From Algoriphagus iocasae (GTDB lineage: Bacteria; Bacteroidota; Bacteroidia; Cytophagales; Cyclobacteriaceae), in the NCBI RefSeq assembly GCF_014206875.1, contig NZ_JACIJO010000003.1:660066-724065 (forward strand): DNA of 64,000 nucleotides, given 5' to 3'. The notes beneath the pieces are model-generated. The model did not search any database. It was not told the origin of the DNA and saw only the letters and a list, made by a program, of their open reading frames with translations. Made by a program: the position numbers and the translations under genes. Of the stretch, positions 26,150-35,736 are shown piece by piece. Position 1 is the stretch's first letter, and each line of letters begins with the position of its first letter.

Positions 26150-26720
26150 CTTCAAACTTCAAATTTCAAATTTCAAATTCGAGACCCGACACCCGACACC
26201 CGACACCCGACATCTGACATTCCACTTTTTTCCTTCCACTTTATACTTTCAAAACTGCCAACTGCGACCTACCTTCGGCAGGCAAGCTGTTCACTGCGAC
26301 TGTTCTTCCTAATTTCGGGACTTCGCCTGTGGCGGATCGCAGTGACGGTAAAAAGATCGGACATCGGACATCGGACATCAAACATCCGACATCCAAACCC
26401 TTTCAGCTTTCTGACCTACCTTCGGTAGGCAGGCTTCAAACTTCTGACTTGCCTTCCGTCTCCTGTCTTCCGTCTTCCGTCCCTTTCAACATCCGACATC
26501 TGAAATCCAACATCCGACATCCCAACCTTCTCAGCTTTCTGACCTACCTTCGGTAGGCAAGCTTCAAACTTCTGACTTCTCTTCCGTCTCCTGTCTTCCG
26601 TCCCTACAAACACCTTGCATCCGACATCTGACATCCGACATCCAACTGCGACTGCCTACTTCTCACTGCGACTGTTCACTGCGACTGCCTACTTCCAACT
26701 TCCTCTTTAAACTTTAACCT
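26150..26720 (+). repeat. Intergenic heptamer-array block 2
   Basis: The gap between divergent sigma and DUF2306 genes. ACACCCG/ACATCTG heptamers lie at about 26183-26224, a CACTGCGA...TCGCAGTG element (repeat D) at about 26294-26345, further ACATCNN runs at 26360-26395 and 26490-26523, GTCTTCC-type runs at 26455-26480 and 26585-26605, and ACTGCG/ACTGNNN units at 26646-26690. GCCTACCTTCGGTAGGC palindromes are dispersed within. Long frames here are by-products of the repeats. Confidence 0.8.
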
Positions 26721-26793
26721 CTAATTCCCATCCTAGACCAAATAAAAAAATCATCCATTCAGTATTTTCGGGTGAACAAACTAAATTTAGGAG

Positions 26794-27627
26794 ATGAAAG
26801 ATTTTTCCGTTCCAGTTCCCCGGAATAAACTGGATAAAAACATGCTGCTTTTGGCTCGTATTCTGGTGATTATTGTTTGGAGCTCAGCCATCTTATTCGG
26901 CTTATATATTTTAGCTTTTTACTTTATAGCATTGATTCAGGGAAATACCAGTCAATGGAATGAGGTACTTCCGGATATTTATGATAAAGAGTCGACCACT
27001 GCTACTATGGGAATTGGGATTCACTTTGCTGCAGGTGGTATTATTTTGATTTTGGGATGTATACAATTAGTCAATTCAGTTCGGGAAAAATATCCTCTTT
27101 TGCATCGTATTATAGGCAGATTGTACGTCTTTGCTTCTATTGCAGCTGCTATTGGTGGTTTGGTTTTTATTTTCACCAAGGGAACCATCGGAGGATTGAT
27201 CATGGATATTGGTTTTGCGGGTTATGGCATTTTGACTTTTACTACAGCCATAGCAACAATCTATTTTGCGAGAGCCCAGAGTTTTGATCAACATAGGGCT
27301 TGGGCCATCCGACTTTTTGCTTTGGCTATTGGTTCCTGGCTTTATAGAATGGATTATGGTTTTTGGTTTATGGTTACCGATCGACTGGGACATAATTCAG
27401 ATTTCACTGGAGTCTTTGATTATTTTATGGACTTCTTTTTCTACCTGCCAAATTTATTGGTAGCAGAAATTTTCATTGGAAGATATCAGGTATTAAGAAC
27501 CAAAACGGCTAAATATTTTGCCATGACGGGTTTGAGTGCTGCCAGTTTATTCCTGATAGTTGCCACCTATTTTTTTACCAAAAAATATTGGGGTCCAGCG
27601 ATTGTTGATGTGATTTTGGGTAGTTAG
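26794..27627 (+). CDS. DUF2306-family membrane protein
   Basis: A 277-residue protein with about seven hydrophobic segments (e.g. residues 18-48, 72-92, 108-130, 137-160, 222-240, 248-268). Motifs HFAAGGIILILGCIQL, YPLLHRIIGRLYV and QSFDQHRAWAIRLFAL, with several conserved His and Arg residues in or near helices, are those of the DUF2306 family. The function of the family is unknown; haem or quinone binding has been suggested from the helix-borne histidines, but that is inference. A single gene preceded by a GGAG just before ATG and followed by a long repeat block. Confidence 0.85.
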   Translation: MKDFSVPVPRNKLDKNMLLLARILVIIVWSSAILFGLYILAFYFIALIQGNTSQWNEVLPDIYDKESTTATMGIGIHFAAGGIILILGCIQLVNSVREKYPLLHRIIGRLYVFASIAAAIGGLVFIFTKGTIGGLIMDIGFAGYGILTFTTAIATIYFARAQSFDQHRAWAIRLFALAIGSWLYRMDYGFWFMVTDRLGHNSDFTGVFDYFMDFFFYLPNLLVAEIFIGRYQVLRTKTAKYFAMTGLSAASLFLIVATYFFTKKYWGPAIVDVILGS

Positions 27628-29266
27628 AGTAGGGGAGAGATAAGGTGCAGGTATTCCAACTAAGCTGTAAGGTTAAGAGTTTTGACCGACATAAAAAAAT
27701 GTTTCCATCTTGCTGGCAAAACGTCCCGTCTTCTTATTACAATTCCGGGCCAGCGCTGGGAGAGAATACTATATTCCTTTTTACCCAGGGTTAAAACCCC
27801 GGGCTATAAAGCTTTGACCCCGTTGAGTTTATATAATTTCAAATTTCAAATCCGACATCCGACATCCAACATCTGACATCCCAACCCTTTTAGCTTTCTG
27901 AATTCATACTTCTGACTTGCCTTCCGTCTCCTGTCTCCTGTCTTCCGTCCCTACAAACACCTTACATCTGACATCTGACATCCCACTTCTTTACTCTTTA
28001 AACTTTAAACTCTCCACTTTAAACTACTTTTCCTTTCATCATTCTGACTTGCCTTCCGTCTCCTGTCTTCCGTCTTCTGTCCCTTTCAACATCCGACATC
28101 CAACATCTGCACTCCATCAACCTCCCGTTGTCCTGCTACTCCAGAAGCTGGTCTAATCCATCATCTCGTTTTCATCTTGCTGGCAATTAGCCTTCGTCTC
28201 CGAATGACGATCCCGGGCCAGCGCTGATCAAATAACAATCCTTTAAACCCAGGGTTGAAACCCTGGGCTATTAAGCTGCGACCCTTACAGGGTCTCCTTA
28301 ATTCCAAAACCGCCTCCGACACCCGACATCCGACATCCCAACCCTTTCAGCTTTCTCACTTCATACTTCTGACCTACCTCCGGTAGGCAGGCTTTCCATG
28401 ATCCCTTTAAACTCTTAAAACTGCTGAAGGGACTACCAACGGTTCCCGTTTCCATCTTGCTGGCAAAACGTTCCCGTCTTCGTATTACAATTCCGCTCCA
28501 GCGCTGGGAGAGAATACTATATTCCTTTTTACCCAGAGTTAAACCCCCGGGCTATAAAGCTTTGACCCCGTTGGGTTTATATAATTTCAAATTTCAAATT
28601 CGACATCCGACATCCGACATCAAACATCCCAACCCTTTCAGCTTTCTGACTTCATACTTCTGACTTGCCTACCGTCTCCTGTCTCCTGTCTTCCGTCTTC
28701 TGTCCCTTTCAACATCCGACATCCAACATCTGCACTCCATCAACCTCCCGTTGTCCTGCTACTCCAGAAGCTGGTCTAATCCATCATCTCGTTTTCATCT
28801 TGCTGGCAATTAGCCTTCGTCTCCGAATGACGATCCCGGGCCAGCGCTGATCAAATAACAATCCTTTAAACCCAGGGTTGAAACCCTGGGCTATTAAGCT
28901 GCGACCCTTACAGGGTCTCCTTAATTCCAAAACCGCCTCCGACACCCGACATCCGACATCAGACATCGGACATCTGACATCCCACTTCTTTACTCTTTAA
29001 ACTTTAAACTCTTCACTTAACACTTTTAAAACTGCGACTGCCTACTTCGATTCGTTAAAAATCCCCCTAGCCCCCTTTGATTACGATTTTTATCCTATCA
29101 AAAATTGTCAACAAGGGGGATTGGTTCCGTTTCCGACATCCGACATCCGACATCCAACATCCGACATCCGACATCCAACATCTGACATCCGACACCCGAC
29201 ATCTGACATCCCAACCCTTTCAGACTTCTGACTTCATACTTCTGACCTACCTCCGGTAGGCAGGCT
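27628..29266 (+). repeat. Intergenic repeat block 3 with four copies of element B
   Basis: The gap of 1.6 kb between convergent genes is filled with repeats. Element B copies lie at 27712-27850, 28169-28310, 28449-28600 and 28792-28933. Each has TTGCTGGC ... GGGCCAGCGCTGGG, a CCCAGGGTT/AACCCTGGG hairpin and a GACCC...GGGTC hairpin. ACATCNN heptamers follow each copy, best at 29136-29212 (11 units in register). A duplication of about 270 bp is seen (28066-28337 and 28689-28960). Repeat C lies at about 29040-29130. No gene is supported. Confidence 0.85.
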
Positions 29267-29686
29267 TTAGCCTTCTGTCTTTCCTCCCAACCAATCCTCC
29301 AATTCTTCCTTTAGTTTGATCAATTGCGCAGGTACCATGGGCTTCTCCCAGAAATCAATCACCATATTAAATCCTCGGGCTTTCTCCTTGTCTGATTTGC
29401 TCAGAGATGAAGTTACTATTACTACCTTGATGTCGGATAGTTTGATTTTTTTTTGAAGATGTGTCAAAAACTCCCAACCATTCATTTCTGGCATGTTGAT
29501 ATCCAAAAAAATCAAAATTCTTTGGTCTTCGCTATCTAATGGGATGATGGAATCCAAGGCTTTTTTGGCTTCAAAAAATACCTGAGTCTGATCAAATAAT
29601 CCTTGTTTTTTGACTTGTAATTTGTGAAGTAAAATAACTACTTGATCATCGTCTACTATATATATTCGTGGTGATTTAAGCTTCAT
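29267..29686 (-). CDS. Response regulator receiver protein
   Basis: A 139-residue single receiver domain: the acidic pocket VDDDQ (residues 11-15), phosphoacceptor D62 in ILIFLDINMPEMNG, a signalling Thr/Ser in VVIVTSS and Lys in FWEKPM. There is no output domain. It overlaps the end of the large propeller sensor by 11 bp, so the two are translationally coupled. Phosphoryl transfer from the partner would need an external ATPase domain, since the partner lacks one. Confidence 0.93.
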   Translation of the reverse strand: MKLKSPRIYIVDDDQVVILLHKLQVKKQGLFDQTQVFFEAKKALDSIIPLDSEDQRILIFLDINMPEMNGWEFLTHLQKKIKLSDIKVVIVTSSLSKSDKEKARGFNMVIDFWEKPMVPAQLIKLKEELEDWLGGKTEG

Positions 29687-32360
29687 TGTTTTTAATGTTT
29701 TCGGACATGGAATGCGTTTCCCGCACCATTTGGTCCAGTTGCTCGAGCGTTTCCAACAGCTCCTGCTCCAACTCTTCTTTGCTGAGACCTATCTCCTGAT
29801 AATTTGAAAATTGGTTTAAAACCTGTGCAATTCCCATGGCTTTGGTCAGTGGTCCCCTTACCAAATGGGACTGGTACCAAGTGATATCCAGAAGAACTTT
29901 GTTTTTGTTTTCAATTTCACTCAAAGCCTTTTTCAATTGCTCGTTGGCATTACTTAGCTCGAATGTTCTTTGGCTGACCATACTTTCCAATTTTCGCTTC
30001 ATCCTCATATTGGAATAATACTTCATCATAAAGTATATCAGTACCCCAAAGGCCAGCAATACAAAGATTTTGAAAGCAATGGTTTCAAACCAAATTGCCT
30101 TTACTTGAATTGGTAAAGAGTAAATCTGTTCCAGGTTGCCATGGCGGTGAATTTTTACTTCCAGCGTATAACGACCCGGTTTTAACCCAGTGAAATTCAA
30201 CAACCTTTGTTCGTTGATCGGTTGCCATTGCTCCGAATTTTGATTGATTCGGTAGTATAATGAATATTGATCTGGATTATCAAAGTCAATCAAGCTAAAA
30301 GATATCTGAAACATCCGTTCCCCCCGAGGGATGACAACTTCATTTTCAATATCGATTTTTTGATCGCCCACCAAGAGGTTATCCCAAATAAAAAGGTAGC
30401 CGCTGGACTGCTCCTCATACATTGATGGACTTTGGATAATTCCTACTCCTTCTACGGTCGGAATCCAGATCCTTTCCGAAAAGTCTTTTATCGCTGATGG
30501 GAAAATCAATCCATTAGCTTCTGAATTCGGCATGCCATGACTTTCATTGTAGAAGTTATTAGCAATGTGGAAGTCTTCTTCGCCAGAAGTTTTAAACTTA
30601 TCTAACTCCGAATTTGGAAAGTACTGAACGCCAAAATTATTAGTGGTCCAGACGCCCGATTTGCCATCGGATATAATGGTGAATACACTTCGCGATTTTA
30701 GCCCATTATGCTTTCTTAAAATCTTAAAATTCCCTTGATGATACAGGACAATTCCACCATGAGTAGCAAACCAAAGGTCTCCTGCATTGTCTTCATACAT
30801 GCTATAAATCAGGTCTTCACCCGGGGTGAGAGGGAGGTTTTGGCTTTCAATTAATTTATCATTTTCAAACCGGAAAAAACCCTGACTGATCGAACCAATC
30901 AGAATCTGCTTGTTTTGGAGTTCCAGGATACTGATAAAGCCGGTGCTAGTAAACTTTTCCGGTAATTCAATTGGATGAAAGATTCCATTTTCATCTAAAT
31001 AATGGATTCCACCGTAGCGGGTCAGAATCCAAAGCCAATTTTTTGAATCCCTGTAAATGGCGTAAATGTAATTGCTTTTCAGCCCATTTTCCTTCGTAAG
31101 ATATCCTGTGATTTTGCCACTTTCTTGGTCAATTATGGAAATGCCGGCAATGCTTCCTACATACACTTTTCCATTGGCAGCTCCAATTGTATTGACCCTG
31201 TTTTGCAATAATCCATTTTGATCATTCCAGGAATTAAGTTTCCCCTTTTTTATTTGGTACAAACCATCTGATTTCGTCCCAATCCAAATACTGCTATCGC
31301 CAGCCTGATAAATAGGTTTGATGTTTTTTTGTTCCAGTAAACCAAGATTTAGTTGCTTGATTTTGGCAGGTCTGACGATTGCCAATCCTTTTCCTAAAGT
31401 TCCCAGATAGAGATTGTTATTTTCTTTGATGATTTTTCGGACAGTATAGGTTTGAAGTTCCGGGTAGATAACCTTAGAAATATTTCCTTCAGACATTTTG
31501 ATCAGTCCGTTTTCAAGGGAACCAGCCCAGATGTTGTTTTCAGAATCCACGATAAGACTGGAAGAATTGACCCCAATGGACTGTTCAAAAGTATAAACCT
31601 GATCCAGTTTGTAGTCCTCCTTAATTCTAAAAATCCCTTTATCCTGACTGTAAACAAATAGATTATCCCCATTTCCAAAAATTTTCTGTGCGGTAAAATC
31701 CTGTTCAGTCACCAATTTTGCTTGGCTGGATTCTAAGTTCAATTCATAGATTCCTTTGGTGGTTCCCACTAGGATGATTGAATTCCCAAGTGGATAAAAA
31801 CCAAGGATTTCAGATTGAGTTTCCGGATTCCAATAGGGAAGGGGACTGAAGGTACCCTCATCCCAAGAGAAGATCTCTCCTTTTTGATTGCCTACAAGTA
31901 AACCTCCATTGCCATTTTCTGCAATGGCCCTGATCCAGGTTTTATCTGCAATTTCAGTGGCATCTATTACCGTTTTGATGTTTTTATCAATCAGGACTAT
32001 GCTACGGTCTCCAGATGCCCAAATACCTCCTTCGGTTTTGAAAAAAATGTAATAGGTCTGCTCCAGCATTTCCGGATAATTTTCCTCATCAAAAACCTTT
32101 GGAGTCTTCCCGTCAAATCTGACCAAACCTTCTTCGGTAGCAACCCATAAGTATCCATAATTATCCTTCTCCATTGCAAAGACCGCATTTTGGGGCAAAC
32201 CTTTGCTGTTGTCCCAAATTTCCATCACATAGTTTTGGGCGATTTCAGAGCCATCGATTATACCTGCTTGAGATTGGGAAAATGCATGTTTTTCCGGTTG
32301 GCAAATCAAAAAAATCGAGGCCAGGAAAAAAAAGAAATACCTAAGTTCAGCCTTCCTCAT
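29676..32360 (-). CDS. Two-component propeller sensor with H-box but no ATPase domain
   Basis: An 894-residue protein with a signal peptide (ending near FSQSQA) and then many Reg_prop blades (residues about 40-650; e.g. DNYGYLWVATEEGLVRFDG, NIWAGSLENGLIKM). A Y_Y_Y domain follows (about 675-745; YSLYYRINQNSEQWQPINEQRLLNFTGLKPGRYTLEV), then one transmembrane helix (about 758-778) and a coiled coil. A short DHp-like helix DITWYQSHLVRGPL holds the likely phosphoacceptor His at about residue 832. Only 62 residues follow, so the HATPase domain is absent rather than frameshifted; the stop overlaps the response-regulator start. Confidence 0.88.
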   Translation of the reverse strand: MRKAELRYFFFFLASIFLICQPEKHAFSQSQAGIIDGSEIAQNYVMEIWDNSKGLPQNAVFAMEKDNYGYLWVATEEGLVRFDGKTPKVFDEENYPEMLEQTYYIFFKTEGGIWASGDRSIVLIDKNIKTVIDATEIADKTWIRAIAENGNGGLLVGNQKGEIFSWDEGTFSPLPYWNPETQSEILGFYPLGNSIILVGTTKGIYELNLESSQAKLVTEQDFTAQKIFGNGDNLFVYSQDKGIFRIKEDYKLDQVYTFEQSIGVNSSSLIVDSENNIWAGSLENGLIKMSEGNISKVIYPELQTYTVRKIIKENNNLYLGTLGKGLAIVRPAKIKQLNLGLLEQKNIKPIYQAGDSSIWIGTKSDGLYQIKKGKLNSWNDQNGLLQNRVNTIGAANGKVYVGSIAGISIIDQESGKITGYLTKENGLKSNYIYAIYRDSKNWLWILTRYGGIHYLDENGIFHPIELPEKFTSTGFISILELQNKQILIGSISQGFFRFENDKLIESQNLPLTPGEDLIYSMYEDNAGDLWFATHGGIVLYHQGNFKILRKHNGLKSRSVFTIISDGKSGVWTTNNFGVQYFPNSELDKFKTSGEEDFHIANNFYNESHGMPNSEANGLIFPSAIKDFSERIWIPTVEGVGIIQSPSMYEEQSSGYLFIWDNLLVGDQKIDIENEVVIPRGERMFQISFSLIDFDNPDQYSLYYRINQNSEQWQPINEQRLLNFTGLKPGRYTLEVKIHRHGNLEQIYSLPIQVKAIWFETIAFKIFVLLAFGVLIYFMMKYYSNMRMKRKLESMVSQRTFELSNANEQLKKALSEIENKNKVLLDITWYQSHLVRGPLTKAMGIAQVLNQFSNYQEIGLSKEELEQELLETLEQLDQMVRETHSMSENIKNNEA

Positions 32361-32639
32361 TCAAGTCTTTAAATTTCATAGGTTTTACAAAAAACCTTCT
32401 TAAGGTACCCCAAACTAGATAGTACCGACAAAAAACAAATCGGATGACTACTTTAAGGGTTGTTGTTCAAGTGGGAATATAGGATCATTTTTTTTGCTGT
32501 CAATGAACCTTGTGTAAAAATACATTATTAGTTGCACATTTTTTATGTGTATATAATTCCCTTAAATTTAATTCCAATAAAAGTGTATAATATAGAATAT
32601 TATTTGGATTTTGTATAGAAAGAATTGTGAGCCAAAAAG

Positions 32640-33896
32640 AGAGTTTTTCAAAAAGATTTTCAGAATTTTCAGCTTTCTGGCCTAGCTCTGGTAGGCAGGC
32701 TTTAGCCTTCTGCCTTCCCTGCTGTTCGGGTCCCGGTAATTACCGAGGATGCAATCCCGAACCATTATCCTCGGATTTCCAATCCGCTTTGTAGTAGATC
32801 TTGCTAGCAAAACCATCCGTCTCCGAATGACGATCCCGGGCCAGCGCTAGGGAAATTTGAATCATTATTTTTTCCTATTAATCTTAGACCCCGATGTGTT
32901 TATATAATTTCAAATTTCAAATTCGACACCCGACATCGGACATCCGACATCGGACATCCAACAACAGATAATCTACATCCGACTGCGACCTACCTTTGGC
33001 AGGCAAGCTGTTCACTGCGACTGTTCCCCCAAATTTCGGGACTGCCACTCCGCCAGTGGCGGATCGCAGTGACGGTAAAAAACATCGGACATCGGACATC
33101 AAACATCCGACATCCAAACATTTTCAGCTTTCAGCTTTCTGACTTCATACTTCAGACTTCTCTTCCGTCTCCTGTCTTCCGTCCCTTCAAACATCCGACA
33201 TCGGACATCTGCCCTCCATCAAACTCCCGTTGTCCTGCTACTCCAGAAGCTGGTCTAATCCATCATCTCGTTTTCATCTTGCTGGCACTTAGCCTTCGTC
33301 TCCGAATGACGATCCCGGGCCAGCGCTGATCAAATAACAATCCTTTAAACCCAGGGTTGAAACCCTGGGCTATTAAGCTGCGACCCTTACAGGGTCCCCT
33401 TAATTCCAAAACCGCCTCCGACACCCGACATCCAACATCCCACATCGGATATGTCAACCCTTTCAGTTTTCTGACCTACCTTCTGTAGGCAGGCTTCATA
33501 CTTCTGCCTTGCCTTCCGTCTCCTGTCTCCTGTCTTCCGTCCCTTCAAAAATCTTACATCCAACATCTGACATCCGACATCCAACTGCGACCTACCTTCG
33601 GCAGGCAAGCTGTTCACTGCGAATGTTCCCCCTAATTTCGGGACTGCCACTCCGCCTGTGGCGGATCGCAGTGACGGTAAAAACATCCTACATCGGACAT
33701 CGGACATCAAACATCCGACATCCAAACATTTTCAGCTTTCAGCTTTCTGACTTCATACTTCAGACTTCTTCCGTCTCCTGTCTTCCGTCCCTTCAAACAC
33801 CCGACATCGGACATCTAACATCCTACATCGGACATCTGACATCAAACATCCGACATCCGACATCCAACATCCCACATCTCCACATCTCCACATCCC
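32640..33896 (+). repeat. Intergenic repeat block 4
   Basis: This occupies most of the 1.5-kb gap upstream of the sensor gene; 32361-32640 is plain AT-rich promoter sequence. Element B copies lie at about 32798-32921 (without the CCCAGGGTT hairpin) and 33271-33415. Repeat D copies lie at about 33013-33073 and 33614-33677, with an inner GCCACT/AGTGGC stem. The cleanest ACATCNN array of the window is at 33797-33880, with 12 units in register: the first five bases are fixed (one C variant) and the last two vary. Confidence 0.85.
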
Positions 33897-34952
33897 TCAT
33901 TTCAACCCAAAAAAGGGTCTTAAAAATGAAACTCTACGAATCAGCTCAAAGCTCCCAAAGCATCCTGCGAAAGTGATTAGGATTACCAAAATGAATTGTA
34001 AAGCAATAGGAATATCCAAAGGAAAAATCCATGATGAACCAAGATATAGGAAGATCATATGTAGAATATATACCGGGTAAGCAGCTTGGCTTAGGTAGCG
34101 AAGCGATTTACTTGGACCTTTGAGATAGAGGCTTCCAAATGCAAATACCGCTAAAATCCAGGAATAGGATTCTGTGGCCAGTAAATAAGAAGGAGGGAAG
34201 CTCTGGATATTGAAAGTTCTTAATAGGTATAAGCTCAATCCAATTCCCAGAAATAGCCAGCGCCATTTTTGGATCATTTTCCAAAACCCTTCACCAGACA
34301 TGACAAAACAAAAACCGGTAAAGAAAGCCAATAAGCCCAATACAAAGCCATGCCATGTCATCGCATATAATTCAAAAGGGAGTGGGTTGATCCAGACTGC
34401 TTCTACTAAAAATGGAATTAGTGTAAGCAATAAACCCCAAGGTTTTGAAAGGATTTCCTTTGCTTGAATGACCCAAGCTCTATTTTCATTTTTTCTTATC
34501 CAATAAAATAAAGGGCTTAAAACAAGTACATAGCAAAAGATATTTCCTAAAAACCATAAATGTCCAGGATCCCAGTTGTAGGACATCTCCATGCCATAAT
34601 ACTTTCTCCAAATCAATAAATGGATTGGGACGATTACGAACATACCGAAAATGAAGGGCAAAAGAATTCTTCTTGCTCTTTCCTTCAATAATTCTCCCCA
34701 GCTTCGGGATTGCATGGCAAAATAAACTCCCATACCTGATACAAAGAACAGGAGTGGTATTCTCCAGATATTGAGTAAGGACATGGGCACCCATAAGGCT
34801 GCCCATGGTTCTTTGGAAGTAATAAACCCGATCATTCTGCCCCAAGGTTGAAAACCAATGGAAACATGATAAATCAGAAGTAGTCCGATGGCTATCACTC
34901 TTAGCCAATCAATATCATAGCGGCGGCTATCTTTTAGTGTTTGACTTTCCAT
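33897..34952 (-). CDS. Acyltransferase_3-family membrane protein
   Basis: A 351-residue protein with about ten hydrophobic segments. The N-terminal RRYDIDWLRVIAIGLLLIYHVSIGF carries the R-x-x-x-I-D-W-L-R and helix-borne His of acyltransferase_3 (OafA/MdoC-like) enzymes. RIPLLFFVSGMGVYFAM and RRILLPFIFGMFVIVP follow the usual order. Such proteins transfer O-acyl groups to extracytoplasmic sugars or glucans; the acceptor here is unknown. It starts 4 bp after the end of the ankyrin lipoprotein gene on the same strand, so the two probably share a transcript. Confidence 0.9.
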   Translation of the reverse strand: MESQTLKDSRRYDIDWLRVIAIGLLLIYHVSIGFQPWGRMIGFITSKEPWAALWVPMSLLNIWRIPLLFFVSGMGVYFAMQSRSWGELLKERARRILLPFIFGMFVIVPIHLLIWRKYYGMEMSYNWDPGHLWFLGNIFCYVLVLSPLFYWIRKNENRAWVIQAKEILSKPWGLLLTLIPFLVEAVWINPLPFELYAMTWHGFVLGLLAFFTGFCFVMSGEGFWKMIQKWRWLFLGIGLSLYLLRTFNIQSFPPSYLLATESYSWILAVFAFGSLYLKGPSKSLRYLSQAAYPVYILHMIFLYLGSSWIFPLDIPIALQFILVILITFAGCFGSFELIRRVSFLRPFFGLK

Positions 34953-34956
34953 CTTG

Positions 34957-35511
34957 TTATTTCAGCATGTTGGCAATTTCCGGGCGGATTTTTTCCAGGT
35001 AAGCATAGTCAAGCTTTAATCCCATAGGTTCAAGCATTCCGCCCATGACATCATACACTTCTTTTACCTCAGAAAATGGTGGAATAACATTTTCATAGGC
35101 TGTCGTCCCATATTTGTTTTTAATGGATTTGTCGGCACCTCTTTCTAAAAGTAGCTGGACAATTTCTGGTCTACCGAAAAATGCTGCAGAGATCAAGGCA
35201 GTGGAACCATCATTATTCTGGAAATTGATATCAGCACCAGCATCTAATAGAATCTCTGCCATTTCCGGCTTACCAAATACTGCTGCTGTAATTAATGGAC
35301 TCGAACCCCCAAAAGGATCTCTTTCATTCAGGTCTGATCCAGCTGCAATATGTTGTTTCACGGCCTCTTTATTTCCTGTGATGACCGCAGTATGCAAATC
35401 AATATCCGGGGCTCCTTCCTTCTGTGCTGATGATTGGCTGCAGGAAGAAAAGATTAAAACAGCGATGCTAAATAGTGCAATAATTGGTTTTTGAAACATT
35501 GTTTTTTTCAT
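34957..35511 (-). CDS. Ankyrin-repeat lipoprotein
   Basis: The start at ATG 35511 (MKKTMFQKPIIALFSIAVLIFSSCSQSSAQ) gives a lipoprotein signal with lipobox FSSC; longer frames reach 35616 but lack sense. The 184-residue protein carries about three ankyrin repeats (DLHTAVITGNKEAVKQHIAAGSDLN, SPLITAAVFGKPEMAEILLDAGADIN, TALISAAFFGRPEIVQLLLERGADK) and a short C-terminal tail. It would be membrane-anchored in the periplasm or at the outer membrane, with protein-protein contact as its role. It is divergent from the AraC/TPR regulator gene, with repeated TGACGCA motifs in the shared promoter region. Confidence 0.88.
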   Translation of the reverse strand: MKKTMFQKPIIALFSIAVLIFSSCSQSSAQKEGAPDIDLHTAVITGNKEAVKQHIAAGSDLNERDPFGGSSPLITAAVFGKPEMAEILLDAGADINFQNNDGSTALISAAFFGRPEIVQLLLERGADKSIKNKYGTTAYENVIPPFSEVKEVYDVMGGMLEPMGLKLDYAYLEKIRPEIANMLK

Positions 35512-35557
35512 GACATTTTTTGTTTTGTTTGAATAGCACAAAGTAAAAACCGTACGC

Positions 35558-35646
35558 TGACGCATGGGAAACAGCCTTGCTTCCAAAAACATAAGCTTTG
35601 CACATGGCAATATCAATTATGACGCAGGCATATAAAAAATGACGCA
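35558..35646. promoter_or_regulatory. Three TGACGCA direct repeats in a divergent promoter region
   Basis: TGACGCA occurs at 35558-35564, 35620-35626 and 35640-35646, all on the plus strand. The last two are extended to ATGACGCA and start 20 bp apart; the first is 62 bp away. Spacings near whole helical turns between the ankyrin gene and the AraC-type regulator gene suggest binding sites for that regulator. Confidence 0.5.
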
Positions 35647-35736
35647 AATACCCTAAATTCGCTGCGAATGAGGCTTTTTTTAAATTGAAAAATTGCCTTG
35701 ATTTGAAAATTAAGAATATACTGATTATTACCCCAA

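Noticed and set aside
26135..26634. Overlapping frames of 72-97 codons in the array
   Set aside because: Same periodic peptides as in the other arrays, no start signals and opposite-strand overlap.
33387..33976. Open frames of 112 and 155 codons on opposite strands
   Set aside because: They translate heptamer arrays (HPTSDIR-like and SDVGCRM-like periodic peptides) and span hairpin elements; an artefact of 7-nt periodicity.
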